64,000 bases of DNA from CAIXSC01 sp046349855. Lineage in GTDB: Bacteria > Planctomycetota > Planctomycetia > Pirellulales > Pirellulaceae. Both the position numbers and the translations under genes were made by a program. Location of the stretch: assembly GCA_046349855.1 (NCBI GenBank), contig JAXMBM010000004.1, forward strand, positions 62,001 through 126,000. Direction: 5' to 3'. The notes below the pieces were generated by a model. That model saw nothing but the letters and a program-made list of their open reading frames with translations. It had not been told where the DNA came from and ran no database searches. Shown here piece after piece: positions 35,065 to 44,491 of this stretch (within the stretch, counting starts at the first letter, position 1; each line of letters starts with the position of its first letter).

Positions 35065-37428
35065 TTACTTGGGGAGCAGCTGCAGCGTGTCGGCATGAAC
35101 GAAACCATCGGCGCCTTCCGTGGACAGGACGACCGCGGCCGCGCCCGACGGAAAATCGAATACTCCCACAGAGTGAAACGCTTGCGGGTCCGAGCTGCTT
35201 TGACGCTGGTTGAGACGCACACGGAGTGGCGGTGTTCCCGCACGTTCCAGGATGCAGAGCGTCTTGGTGGAGCGGTTCTCGTGGCCCACCCAGGAGAGTC
35301 GCACTTCGTATCGGCCCGCCTGAGGAATCTGCAACTCGTAGCGCGCTGTCGAGGTTTCCTTGGGGCCGGCGTAGTGGTAGCCGTCGGCGACATAGGGTGT
35401 CAAACCGGCTCCCGCAGTCCACGATCCGGTCAGCTTGGCCTGCGCATCGTCCACGACGAGACCAGGGAGCGAAGCGACGGCGAGTCGCTTGGAGGCGGAT
35501 GCCGGCACTCCCGTAACGTCGTCCGACGCTTTATTGAAATAACCCTTCACCGGGGCGATCGTCGTGTCGCGGTACAGGTCGCCAGCGAGCGCATCGCGCC
35601 GCATCGCGCCGGGTTGCTCGAGCAGTCGCAGCAAGTCGGCCAGATATCGATCGTGCACTTCGCGGGGGGTGGCTTCATGGAGTGTGCACAGATAGGCTGC
35701 CTTGCCGACGACTTCCCCCATCATGCCGCAGGTACGCATCACGCGGACGGTGCCGAGCGCTTCGTGATTGACACTGATGCAGCGACCCGCCATGAACAGG
35801 TTGGGCACGTTTCTGGAATAGAAGCAGCGGTAGGGAATCGGATAGCCATTCTTCCGGTCCACGCCCGCACCGAACTCGGCACGCGAAATGAACGGGTTTT
35901 CGGGGAACTTGCGAGCGTACTGTTCCTTGGGATAGTGCAGATCGATATCCCAGGTTGTCGGTACGCAGCCGTCCGCGTATTGCCGCTGCTCGACAATGTC
36001 CCGGCGAGTCAAGGTCAGGTCCCCTTCCAGCAGGCGGGACTCCCGCGGTCCGCCGACAAAGGCGACCCAGCGGAGTGCCGCGGTGGCATACTGTTCGCGC
36101 TCCCGGCCATGCTTCATGGCACTGAAGGCGCCGAACACGGCCCGCAGATTCCAGTCGCGGATCCGCTCCAGGTCACGCAGCGGGTCCTGGTCGAATCCCG
36201 ATTCCCAGAACCACTCCCCTTTCATGAACGGCTGGCCGTCGATCTGGGAGACACTCTTGACGGTCCGGGGGAAGTCGTCGAGGTCGAGGGGCAAGGCCCA
36301 GGGAGTTTCGGGCCAGGACTGGGCCTGTGGCTCGTGCTGCCAGTACCACATGTTCGACATGCCCATCCGGCCCCGCGGTTCGACGTGAAACCGAGCGCCG
36401 GCCAACGCTCCGACGACACCGTGCCCCGTGCAATCGCAGAACAGTCGGCCGCGGAATTGCTGGTGGCGACCCGTACGCACTTCGAGCGCTTCGACGGCCG
36501 TGATTCGACCCTGCGAATCCGTGGTGGCGCTCAACGCGTAATGCCCGAGAAACAACCGCAGAGTCGACTCGTGACGCACCACCTGTTCCTTTCTTGCGTC
36601 GGCGAACTCACCGCCGGCGGCCGGCGAGTCCGGAGCATGGTCGGCGAATTCCTCGACGATCTCTCCCAGGTGCGGAAACTTGCCGCGCAGGGTGCCGCCC
36701 TGCGCCCAAACCCGTACCTCGCTGCTTCCGTTGCCGCCCAGCACGAAGCGGTCCTGCACCAGCGCCACCTTGAGCGACTGTCGAGCGGCGGAGACGGCGG
36801 TGGCGATCCCCGCATATCCGCCACCCACCACGACCAGATCGTAGTAACCAGCATCCGTGGGTTCGGCGGGGAGGCCCGCCAGCGTGCGGCGCTGCGCCGC
36901 CAGATCCCTTTCTGCAGGTGGTTGGAAATCGGCCTCGTTGCTTAACAGCAGGGCGTCGCAGCGACCGTCGAATCCGGTGAGGTCGTGCAGCGACAGGGTA
37001 ACTTCGCCAGCGGCGAGCTGCACGGAACCTGCCGGCTGCCAGTGCCAATCCGCTCCGGTCGTGCCCAGTTCGCTGGGCAACGGCTGTCCCGCCACGTGAA
37101 CCTGAAACCGGCCCGGCTTTCCGGGAGCGTTCCAGGGGGCGACCCAATCCTTGGTCCGAGCCCAGACGCGATAGTTCCCGGGTGTTTGGAGTGTGATCCG
37201 CGTGGTGGCATCCGCCACGGGACGGCCCAGGCCGTGCGCCAGCAGATACGGCGACCCCATGATCTGCGTGAAGGCCGTATCGAGCGACCAGCCGCCCAGA
37301 TCGGCAAACGACTCGGCCTCGACCAGCCGCGTTTCCGCCCGCGCCGGCGCACTGGCCAGCAGTCCCACGAACAGCAGCAGCCCGAGGCTCAGGCGGCGTG
37401 TTGGGCGAGCGATGAAGTCAGCAGGCAT
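35065..37428 (-). CDS. Exported FAD-dependent oxidoreductase with golvesin-like C-terminal domain
   Basis: 787 residues from the ATG at 37428, preceded by GAGGA and opening a signal peptide (RRLSLGLLLFVGLLASAPARA). The frame is open to 37641 but lacks such support. An N-terminal beta domain (about 30-185) resembles carbohydrate-binding modules. The dinucleotide fold YDLVVVGGGYAGIATAVSAA marks the FAD_oxidored family, continuing with LGGNGSSEVRVWAQGG, FCDCTGHGVVGALAG and FMAGRCISVNHEALGTVRVM. The C-terminus (about 660-787; GYHYAGPKETSTARYELQIP, YEVRLSWVGHENR) resembles the golvesin/Xly carbohydrate-binding-like domain. Oxidation of a sugar or polyol outside the cytoplasm is likely but its substrate is unknown. 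It is followed by the FMN/ApbE fusion, a plausible electron acceptor route. Confidence 0.85.
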   Translation of the reverse strand: MPADFIARPTRRLSLGLLLFVGLLASAPARAETRLVEAESFADLGGWSLDTAFTQIMGSPYLLAHGLGRPVADATTRITLQTPGNYRVWARTKDWVAPWNAPGKPGRFQVHVAGQPLPSELGTTGADWHWQPAGSVQLAAGEVTLSLHDLTGFDGRCDALLLSNEADFQPPAERDLAAQRRTLAGLPAEPTDAGYYDLVVVGGGYAGIATAVSAARQSLKVALVQDRFVLGGNGSSEVRVWAQGGTLRGKFPHLGEIVEEFADHAPDSPAAGGEFADARKEQVVRHESTLRLFLGHYALSATTDSQGRITAVEALEVRTGRHQQFRGRLFCDCTGHGVVGALAGARFHVEPRGRMGMSNMWYWQHEPQAQSWPETPWALPLDLDDFPRTVKSVSQIDGQPFMKGEWFWESGFDQDPLRDLERIRDWNLRAVFGAFSAMKHGREREQYATAALRWVAFVGGPRESRLLEGDLTLTRRDIVEQRQYADGCVPTTWDIDLHYPKEQYARKFPENPFISRAEFGAGVDRKNGYPIPYRCFYSRNVPNLFMAGRCISVNHEALGTVRVMRTCGMMGEVVGKAAYLCTLHEATPREVHDRYLADLLRLLEQPGAMRRDALAGDLYRDTTIAPVKGYFNKASDDVTGVPASASKRLAVASLPGLVVDDAQAKLTGSWTAGAGLTPYVADGYHYAGPKETSTARYELQIPQAGRYEVRLSWVGHENRSTKTLCILERAGTPPLRVRLNQRQSSSDPQAFHSVGVFDFPSGAAAVVLSTEGADGFVHADTLQLLPK

Positions 37429-37556
37429 GATGGTGTCCTCACAGTCGCAGAGGGGAGCGGGCCATCCGCGCCCATACCGCGGTGCGAATGGCGATGGTCG
37501 TTGGACGTTATTTCTTTTCCCATCGTACCGCGCCGGCGACCAACGGGTGGGGACCG

Positions 37557-38306
37557 TTAATGGACCGAACCGCGCCGTCGCCAGGACCGCAGCAGCACGG
37601 TCATGATGATGATCGCTGCTACGACGCTTTGGGGAGTCCAACAGATGAACGTTCCCAGCAGCACCTTATCGAAATCCAGCGGCCGGGGAAACGACTGGCC
37701 GATCGCAATTCCTGCCGCCATCAGCAGGAGCGTGACGGGAATCACGAGGTAGACGCGCCGCTTCCAATCGAGTCCGGAAGGGAGGAAGGGAACCGTGACG
37801 AGAATCCAGGGGCCGAACAGGTAAAACAGGGCCAGCACGAAACGTTGCCCGGCCAGTGCGTACCGCGCGGCGGCGGCCAGGATGGCCACCAGAGTGGTCG
37901 CAAGCAGCAAGCTGCGGAGGGAGATCTGCGGAGGACGGTGGGGCGTCTGGGCCAGGGAAAGATCGACTTCCTGTTCGAGACGGTCCAGCCAGGGTCGGGC
38001 TCGCAGCGTGAGCCAGCCGCAGAACATACCCAGAACGAGCCCGCAGGTCAGATTGACCGCCAGGGGCCCCAGGTCGACGAAATAGCCGTCAAACGAATTG
38101 CCACCTTCCCACATCTCCAGCGGAAAGCCCAGCGCCTCGCGGTTGCCTCGCCGATTGCCCAGCAGATTGCCGCCTCGATCCGAGCGCACGAAATAGGAGG
38201 CGGCATTCAGAGCGGCACTCACCAGGATTCCGACCAGCGCACCGCGGAGAAACCAATGGGGTTTCGAAGTGGCCATGAGGTTGGGCTCGTCCACAGGCCG
38301 CGTCAC
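37557..38306 (-). CDS. Polytopic membrane protein, unknown function
   Basis: 249 residues with about six membrane helices (LRGALVGILVSAALNAA, LAVNLTCGLVLGMFCGWL, LLLATTLVAILAAAARYAL, VLALFYLFGPWILVTVPFL, VYLVIPVTLLLMAAGIAIG, VVAAIIIMTVLLRS). The GTG at 38306 overlaps the stop of the upstream MBL gene in a GTGA arrangement, which suggests translational coupling; an ATG at 38276 is an alternative. No family is recognised. The 128 bases before the FAD oxidoreductase gene show no clear promoter. Confidence 0.7.
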   Translation of the reverse strand: MTRPVDEPNLMATSKPHWFLRGALVGILVSAALNAASYFVRSDRGGNLLGNRRGNREALGFPLEMWEGGNSFDGYFVDLGPLAVNLTCGLVLGMFCGWLTLRARPWLDRLEQEVDLSLAQTPHRPPQISLRSLLLATTLVAILAAAARYALAGQRFVLALFYLFGPWILVTVPFLPSGLDWKRRVYLVIPVTLLLMAAGIAIGQSFPRPLDFDKVLLGTFICWTPQSVVAAIIIMTVLLRSWRRRGSVH

Positions 38307-39013
38307 GCATCCAGACCGACAAATGGATTCGACCGACGTTCCTGTCCCACCGAGGTCTTCCCACCGTGACCCGGCAGGACGACAGTGTCGTCCGGGAGAG
38401 CGAACAATTGCGTGTGAATGGCCTGACGAAGCTGCGCGAAATCACCGTCCGGGAAATCGGTCCGGCCAACGCTTCCGGCGAACAGGACATCCCCGCCGAG
38501 GACGATCCAGGGACGTTCCCCTCGCCACACGAACACGACGTGGCCAGAGGAATGGCCGGGAGTGCTCAGCGTCAGCAGATCCAGCCCGGCCGCGGAGAAA
38601 ACTTCACCGTGGTGGACCAGCACGTCGGCGGGCGGGCTGACCACGGGAGTGCCGTAGAGGCCCGAGAGATTCTGCAGCGGGTCGGTGAGTTTGGTCGCTT
38701 CGGCGGCACCGATGACGATCGGACAGTTAGGCCACTGGGATTTGATGGCCGCGTTCCCGGCAATGTGATCGATGTGGCCATGCGTGTTGAGGATGGCCGC
38801 GGGAGTCAGTCGCAAGTCGAACAGCAGATCCAGAATCCGGCTGGTGTCGAAGCCGGGATCGACGACCACGCAATCCGTTCGCCCTGGGAGGTGCACGATG
38901 TACGTATTGATGGCGAACATCCGGGAGGTCACCAGATGGATCTGCGGTCGTACTCCTGGGGGGGACGCGGCCGGAGGAGTTGTTCCCGGAAGCGGGAAAC
39001 CGTCGCGGGTCAT
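38303..39013 (-). CDS. Metallo-beta-lactamase-fold hydrolase, glyoxalase II-like
   Basis: 236 residues, no signal peptide. The metal-binding motif is THGHIDH, followed by a second His in TPGHSSGH, the Asp in LGGDVLFAGSVGRTDFPDGD and the last His in LPGHGGKTSVGQER, all as in the YcbL/glyoxalase II-like subgroup of hydroxyacyl-thioester hydrolases. Substrates of that group include S-lactoylglutathione-type thioesters; what this host uses is unknown. A PIG-L deacetylase like those of bacillithiol synthesis is at 53.9 kb, so a bacillithiol thioester is one possibility. It is the first gene of a minus-strand operon with the membrane protein. Confidence 0.88.
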   Translation of the reverse strand: MTRDGFPLPGTTPPAASPPGVRPQIHLVTSRMFAINTYIVHLPGRTDCVVVDPGFDTSRILDLLFDLRLTPAAILNTHGHIDHIAGNAAIKSQWPNCPIVIGAAEATKLTDPLQNLSGLYGTPVVSPPADVLVHHGEVFSAAGLDLLTLSTPGHSSGHVVFVWRGERPWIVLGGDVLFAGSVGRTDFPDGDFAQLRQAIHTQLFALPDDTVVLPGHGGKTSVGQERRSNPFVGLDA

Positions 39014-39244
39014 AGAAAACTCGCCTCGTCAGGATGATGGAAAATGAATACACTCGCTGCCGCAGGCAGCCGGTTAAATTATTCGGGCTCGGCAAGATCA
39101 GGGGAACGAGCAAGCATTCCAGGATTCCTGGCAGTGCCTCGGGCGATAGATTACTTTGAGCAGGTTGATCCAGGGAAGGATACGGCGCCGGATTGCGGGG
39201 GACACCCCTTCTCGCGTTGTGAACGTTCAAAGGAGTGAAAGCCT
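39014..39244. other. 231-base divergent intergenic region
   Basis: It separates the MBL hydrolase (minus) from the DUF1571 gene (plus). An AT-rich patch (TTAAATTATT at 39074-39083) could hold a promoter for either direction, but no -35/-10 pair is convincing. AAGGAG lies just before the DUF1571 ATG. Confidence 0.4.
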
Positions 39245-40174
39245 ATGTCCGAATTGAATCTGTTGCGCCGAGCGTTTCTCGGAGCAGTCTGTCTGGCGGG
39301 AACAGGCGTCGCGACTCGGACCATTCTGGGCCAGGAACCGCAGTCCCGCGAACAGCTGAAGGAACCGGTGTTCCGCGTGAGCAAGGCGGCCTCCGGAGAC
39401 GCCCAGGGAGCGGCCCGGGCCGAGCAGGCGGCCGAGCATCCGCTCGATGCGGCCCTCGAAATCGCCTACAACGGGTTGAAGCATATTCACTCGTCGATCG
39501 CTGATTACACGTGCACCTTCGTCAAGCGGGAACGCATCAAGAACAAGCTCGGTGACTACGAGTACATGTTCGCGAAGGTGCGGAACCGCCAGATGGCGGG
39601 GGATTCGATCAAGGTTCCGTTCGCCATCTACCTGTATTTTCTCAAGCCCGACTCGGTGAAGGGACGCGAGGTCATCTACATCGAGGGGGAGAACAACGGC
39701 AAGATGGTGGCCCACGAAGGGGGGCTCAAGGGCTCGTTCCTCCCCACCGTCTGGATCAAGCCGGACAGCACGCTGGCGATGGCTGGCAATCGTTACCCGA
39801 TCACGGAAGCCGGGATCGAGACGCTCGTGCAGCGACTCATCGAAAAAGGCGAACGTGACCGCAAACGCGATGAATGCCAGGTGGAATTCCGCAAGAACGC
39901 CAAGATCAACGGTCGCGTCTGCACGCTGCTCAAGGTGATCCATCCGGTGGAACGCGAATACTTCGACTTCCATCGGGCCGAGATCTTTATTGACGACGAG
40001 CTGCAGATTCCGGTGCGCTACGCGGCTTTCTCGTGGCCCTCCTCGCCGGGTGGCGAAGCTCAACTGCTTGAGGAATACACCTACCTCAACATGAAGCTCA
40101 ACGTTGGGCTCCGTCCGATCGACTTTGATCACACCAACCCCGACTATGCATTTGTCGCCAAGAAGAAGGGCTAA
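39245..40174 (+). CDS. DUF1571 exported protein
   Basis: 309 residues. The N-terminal MSELNLLRRAFLGAVCLAGTGVA looks like a Tat or Sec signal with paired arginines. The body matches the DUF1571 family: a conserved YTCTFVKRERIKNKLG segment, the beta-rich region PFAIYLYFLKPDSVKGREVIYIEG, and the ending EEYTYLNMKLNVGLRPIDFD. The fold is probably related to outer-membrane lipoprotein carriers (LolA-like beta barrel); this is inference. Planctomycete genomes hold several such genes and none is characterised to my knowledge. It is followed immediately by a tiny lipoprotein gene, one base after its stop. Confidence 0.85.
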   Translation: MSELNLLRRAFLGAVCLAGTGVATRTILGQEPQSREQLKEPVFRVSKAASGDAQGAARAEQAAEHPLDAALEIAYNGLKHIHSSIADYTCTFVKRERIKNKLGDYEYMFAKVRNRQMAGDSIKVPFAIYLYFLKPDSVKGREVIYIEGENNGKMVAHEGGLKGSFLPTVWIKPDSTLAMAGNRYPITEAGIETLVQRLIEKGERDRKRDECQVEFRKNAKINGRVCTLLKVIHPVEREYFDFHRAEIFIDDELQIPVRYAAFSWPSSPGGEAQLLEEYTYLNMKLNVGLRPIDFDHTNPDYAFVAKKKG

Positions 40175-40175
40175 T

Positions 40176-40343
40176 GTGGTGAGTTTTCGTTGCTGGTTAC
40201 CCGGCCTGCTGCTGCTGGCCGGGCTGTTGGTGGGGTGCGGCGGGGAGCCGCCCAAGCCGCCCGCGGGCTCGGAAGACAGCGCCACATCGCTCGACGTTCA
40301 GGTCGAAGAACCGCCCGCGGAACCCGCGGCGAAGAAGGACTAA
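40176..40343 (+). CDS. Small lipoprotein
   Basis: 55 residues from a GTG at 40176 (54 if the next GTG, 40179, is used), with AAGGG upstream. The N-terminus is a lipoprotein signal ending LLAGLLVGC, so the mature peptide of about 34 residues would be attached by its Cys. It is Pro/Glu-rich (GGEPPKPPAGSEDS). It begins one or four bases after the DUF1571 stop codon, so the two are surely translated from one message. If DUF1571 proteins are LolA-like, a lipoprotein partner would fit, but this is speculation. Confidence 0.65.
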   Translation: MVSFRCWLPGLLLLAGLLVGCGGEPPKPPAGSEDSATSLDVQVEEPPAEPAAKKD

Positions 40344-40469
40344 GTCGACGCCCCACCCGATTGCCGGTCAGCATCGCGCTCCGGTTTTTTCGCCGGCGGC
40401 TCTGTTGCCGGCAGCTCTGTTGCCGGACGCCTTGAACCTCGGCGTCCTGGGCGTGTTCTCGGGGCGACC

Positions 40470-41495
40470 TTACGGCGACTCGCGGGTTTCCCGTGTCTCG
40501 CGCCACTGGCGTGGCCGGACCACATTGTGCGCCAGTCCCAGGAATTCCAGGAGTCGAATGACGAGCCACGTCATATCGAACTCCCAGCTGCGGTGACCGT
40601 GCGACGCCGCCCGCGGCTCGGCATGGTGGTTGTTGTGCCACCCTTCTCCATGCGTCAACAGAGCGACCAGCCAGTTATTGCGGCTGTCGTCCGAGGTGCC
40701 GTAATTGCGGTATCCGAAACGATGCGCCAGCGAGTTGACGGCCCAGGTGACGTGCCACACGAATACCGTGCGCACGAACACTGCCCAGACCACCAGGCTC
40801 ACGCCGAACTGCAAGCCGACGAACCAGTCGCCCGCTGCATAGCCCGCGATCGCCCAGCCGGCGAGGAAAAACAGGATGGCATGCAGCACGTAGACCGCGA
40901 CCCAGGTCCCCCTCGTCTCCAGCCGCCGGTAGAACCGATCGGCCATCAGGTCCTTGGCATACCGCTCGTAGAACGTCGTGGTGCTGAATTCATGATTGCG
41001 GACGATCAGCCATCCCAGATGTCCCCAGAGAAAGGTGACGTGAGGACTGTGGGGATCCGGCTGTTCGTCGGAATGCTGATGGTGCTTGCGATGGACGGCA
41101 ACCCAGCGAGCCGGGGAGTCCTGCAGGCAGCAGACGCCGAGCAAAGCCAGGCTGTACTCCAGCCATTTGGGACAGGTGAATCCTCGGTGCGTCAGCAGTC
41201 GGTGATAGCCCAGCGTCATGCCCAGGAGACCGAAGAAGAAGTGGCCGCCGATGGCCAGAATGACTCCGGTCCAGCTGAAGCACCACGGCAGCAGGGCCAG
41301 CGCCGCCAGGACGTGCACGCTGGCAATTCCCAGGGCGTACGGGGCGAGGAGCTGCAGCGGCTGCGTTCGGGCGGGACGTTCGAGGGATTCGCGATGAGTC
41401 TGAGTGGCGGGTTGTTCCGGGACGCCGTCCTGGGGTTCCGGTGGTGGCTCGTGAGGGGAATCACGGTCCAGGTCGTCGATCGACGTGCTGCTCAT
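40470..41495 (-). CDS. Acyl-CoA/acyl-lipid fatty acid desaturase
   Basis: 341 residues, integral membrane di-iron enzyme that puts a double bond (probably delta-9) in fatty acyl chains. The three His boxes are HRLLTH, HRKHH and HNNHH, all intact, spaced as in stearoyl-CoA desaturases. Hydrophobic pairs precede and follow them (GIASVHVLAALALLPWCFSW, GTWVAVYVLHAILFFLAGW). NSLAHRFGYRNY is the family segment between the second and third boxes. The N-terminal 45 residues are acidic, Pro-rich and not conserved. It is transcribed alone; the small lipoprotein gene converges on it. The 126-base gap includes a doubled CCGGC-GCTCTGTTG unit. Confidence 0.93.
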   Translation of the reverse strand: MSSTSIDDLDRDSPHEPPPEPQDGVPEQPATQTHRESLERPARTQPLQLLAPYALGIASVHVLAALALLPWCFSWTGVILAIGGHFFFGLLGMTLGYHRLLTHRGFTCPKWLEYSLALLGVCCLQDSPARWVAVHRKHHQHSDEQPDPHSPHVTFLWGHLGWLIVRNHEFSTTTFYERYAKDLMADRFYRRLETRGTWVAVYVLHAILFFLAGWAIAGYAAGDWFVGLQFGVSLVVWAVFVRTVFVWHVTWAVNSLAHRFGYRNYGTSDDSRNNWLVALLTHGEGWHNNHHAEPRAASHGHRSWEFDMTWLVIRLLEFLGLAHNVVRPRQWRETRETRESP

Positions 41496-41686
41496 GATTT
41501 CCCCTGAACGAAGGTTTCAGGTCAAAAAAGGGATTGGGGGGGTGAGGTTCCGGTGGTATCGTCGTTCATCGGCCCGTCATAGTCAAACGTCGGGCTCGGG
41601 TGCGATGTTTCCCCGATTTGAGGGTCAGCCGTCAAGCTCGAAAAATTTGCCCGTTAAAGCAGGCGATCTGGCGGGGACTGGCGATC

Positions 41687-44479
41687 CTATTTCAGGACGC
41701 TGGCAAGGCAAATCCGTGCATAGTCGTCGTAGCGACCGCTGCGAAACTCGGGAGACATCGCGAAATCCCGCTGGCGGATCCGCCGCACGACTTCCCACGC
41801 CGCTGCATCGGCCTCCGCCAATTCCTCGTCGGACCAGTCGGCGGGGACGCAGGCGACGTGGGCGACATCCTTGGGCAGCACGATGTAGCCCAGTTCCCAG
41901 GGACCGCAGATTTCCGGCGACTGCGCGAGATAGCGATACAAAGGAAGTTGCAGATCGGTCCAGCGTCCAGACTTGTCGACATGAGTTTCACGGGGGCCGT
42001 CCCCATGGTCGCTCGTCTTGTAATCGAAGATGGCGTAGTGGCCCCGTACGGTGTGGCGATCGATCCGATCGATGCGACCGACCAGATCGAACGGCTGGCC
42101 ATCGACCGTCAACCGCACCTGCTGTTGCTCGCGGCCGTGTTCGACAAGAGCAATCTGCCAACCGGCCGCTGCCCGTTCGGCCTGAATGTCGGCAAAGGCC
42201 GCCAGTCGCAGTCGCAGCTGCTCCGCCTGCACCTGCACGGCCGGACGAGGATGTTGGCCGAATTGCCGTTCGACGCGGTGCTGCAGTTGCTGACGGAGGA
42301 ACTCCCGAATCGCAGCGGCGTCGGTCGAGTGGCGGAGTTCCGATTCACCGAACTGGCTGAGCACATCGTGGGCCAGCGAGCCGAACAGTCCGCCATCCAA
42401 TTCCCGGGCCTCATCGGTCACGACTTCACAGCGAGTGGCCTTGGCCAGCAGGAAGCGGTAGGGGCATGCCAGATAGGTCTTGAAGTCGGAGACGGAGAGT
42501 TGCAGCGGTTCGCGGAGGCAATCCGGGAAACGCTCGAGGATGGCCTCCGGCGGAGGGGGGGCAAATGTGGATGTGGCACGGCGCGGGCGAAACTCGCCCG
42601 GCAATGCACCGCGGGACAGGACCGGTGGCGGTGGGGCAAACAATCTCAGGGCGCGCCGAGCGACGGTGGCGGGATCGGTGGAAAACAGCAGTCGGCTGGG
42701 AACCGCCGGATTGCCCTGGGCGTCCCGCCGCGCGATCAGCCACACCAGTTCGCGGCGCGAGGCGTGCAATACGCTGGCCGCGTAGGCATCGCGGGCGAAG
42801 CGCCGCGCGTTGTCATCCAGCCCCAGCATGACGCGGAGCGAATTGGGCAGGAAGGGATCGGCGTTCACCGCGCGCGGTACGTGCCCGTCGTTACAGCTGG
42901 TCACGATCAGGGCGGGGGCGTCGTCAAGGGGAAGTTCGAGCCAGCCCAGAAGCTCGATGGCCGCTACGTCGGATGGGGCCGGCAGCATGGCTCCCGCCGA
43001 CTGCTGGACGATCAGTCGGACGGCTGCCGCAGCCGTCACGCGCGGCCGCAAAGCTTCCGGGATATGTTCGCAAGCGGTCAGTGTTTCGCGAATCTGTTCG
43101 CAGGCACGCCAGACGGTGGCGTCGTCGGGTGTTCCCAGATCGAGCTCCGTGGCGTAAATCTCCGTGATGGCCTGGTACAGCGGGGCACTCCATTCGGCCA
43201 GTGAACGCGCAGGACCACGCAGCTTGTCCAGCCACCTGTTCACCGCGGCCTGTACCTCCAGCAGGCTGCGAGGGGCTGCGGCGGCCTGCAGCAGCTCGAC
43301 ATCCAGTCGCTGAGGCAAGTGCTCGTTGTAAAAGCGATCAAGATCAAGCAGCCAGTCGTCGCGGTGCCCCTGCCGCGACAGCCACTGGGCTACGTCCGGG
43401 TGACGCAGCAAGGCGGCCCAGGCGGCGTAGCCATCCTGTTCCAGCCAGTCGGCGAGAGTCGTCAGGAGGCGAAAGGGACGCGTCCCTTCCAGCGGGCGCC
43501 CCGGGCCCCAGCGTGCGGGCAGGCCGCATTGTCGCAGCTGCCGTTCCACTTGGGGAACCAGTGTTTCGTCGGGAAAGCCGATCGTGATTTCGTCCGCCTG
43601 GTAGCGACCTCCCCACTCGGCGAGACAGCGTACGACTTCCTCGGCCTGCTCGCCGGGACCATCCACGTGGCGGAGTTGTTCGTCGGACAGGGTGAGGGGC
43701 GCGCGGGCCGGATCGTTCCAGACCTCCGCTCGCAGGCACCCGTGGAGATCAAAGCGGTCCGCCCAATCCGGCGCCGCAGGGACCAGCGCGGTGACGCGGT
43801 CCGCAACCTGATCGAGCATCGCGCGCTGGGTCCGGTTGAGGTCGACGACGCCCAGCAGCACCAGATCGAGAGTGGTCTGGAATTCGCGTCGCTGGACCGC
43901 GATCAGCCGCGCGGTCTGCAGGTCCCACAGTTCGAGGCTGTCGAGCAGCGCGAGGTAACGCTGCTGAATGTCCGCCAGGGCTCGCCATCGAGCTGCCTCG
44001 GCCGCACCGGCCTGCACCGGAAGTTCCTGCTGCACATGGGCGAAGTCGAGCGCATCGGCGGCCAGCTCGCTATGTTCGCGGCGGAGCATTTCCCCCCATT
44101 CAAGCCAGGCTGGATCATCTGGTGACTCAGGGGGACGCGGCAGCAGCGATCGGAGAACCACGCTCGGAGTTTCCCGCAAGGCGCGCGCCCAGGCCAATTG
44201 CTGCGTCAGCGGCGTGGCGAAGGGACGCTGCGGCTGATACAGACGCTCGGGGAGCGCACTCAGGGTGACGATCGCCGGCGGGGCCAAGGCCAGGCGTTCC
44301 CGTTCCGCGGCGTCGACCAACAGCTCGAGCAGACGTCGACCGGCGCGACTGCCGGGAACGACGACGATGACCTGGGACAGATCGAATGCTGCGGCGCGAC
44401 CGTAGCGTTGGCGGAGGTAGGCCACCGCTTCTCCGAGCGCGGGCCGGTGGATGTCGAGAAAGATGCGAGTGAGAGGCAT
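41687..44479 (-). CDS. AddB-like PD-(D/E)XK nuclease
   Basis: 930 residues. The N-terminal half resembles the inactivated helicase-like part of AddB/RexB (LSQVIVVVPGSRAGRRLLELL where Walker A would be, but with no GKT). The nuclease domain is at the C-terminus: LSVSDFKTYLACPYRFLL, then LVGRIDRIDRH, and YAIFDYKTSD with the Asp and Lys of the PD-(D/E)XK core. The first Cys of the usual AddB iron-sulfur cluster is present (YLACPYRF), but near the C-terminus only one further Cys is seen (ARICLASVLK), so the four-Cys cluster is probably missing. It would process DNA breaks with an AddA helicase, which is not in the window. It starts 12 bases after thrC. Confidence 0.8.
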   Translation of the reverse strand: MPLTRIFLDIHRPALGEAVAYLRQRYGRAAAFDLSQVIVVVPGSRAGRRLLELLVDAAERERLALAPPAIVTLSALPERLYQPQRPFATPLTQQLAWARALRETPSVVLRSLLPRPPESPDDPAWLEWGEMLRREHSELAADALDFAHVQQELPVQAGAAEAARWRALADIQQRYLALLDSLELWDLQTARLIAVQRREFQTTLDLVLLGVVDLNRTQRAMLDQVADRVTALVPAAPDWADRFDLHGCLRAEVWNDPARAPLTLSDEQLRHVDGPGEQAEEVVRCLAEWGGRYQADEITIGFPDETLVPQVERQLRQCGLPARWGPGRPLEGTRPFRLLTTLADWLEQDGYAAWAALLRHPDVAQWLSRQGHRDDWLLDLDRFYNEHLPQRLDVELLQAAAAPRSLLEVQAAVNRWLDKLRGPARSLAEWSAPLYQAITEIYATELDLGTPDDATVWRACEQIRETLTACEHIPEALRPRVTAAAAVRLIVQQSAGAMLPAPSDVAAIELLGWLELPLDDAPALIVTSCNDGHVPRAVNADPFLPNSLRVMLGLDDNARRFARDAYAASVLHASRRELVWLIARRDAQGNPAVPSRLLFSTDPATVARRALRLFAPPPPVLSRGALPGEFRPRRATSTFAPPPPEAILERFPDCLREPLQLSVSDFKTYLACPYRFLLAKATRCEVVTDEARELDGGLFGSLAHDVLSQFGESELRHSTDAAAIREFLRQQLQHRVERQFGQHPRPAVQVQAEQLRLRLAAFADIQAERAAAGWQIALVEHGREQQQVRLTVDGQPFDLVGRIDRIDRHTVRGHYAIFDYKTSDHGDGPRETHVDKSGRWTDLQLPLYRYLAQSPEICGPWELGYIVLPKDVAHVACVPADWSDEELAEADAAAWEVVRRIRQRDFAMSPEFRSGRYDDYARICLASVLK

Positions 44480-44491
44480 GCTCGTCGGTTG

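Noticed and set aside
41600..43204. 534-codon open frame on the plus strand
   Set aside because: Antisense to the AddB-like nuclease gene; no family features, no ribosome-binding site.
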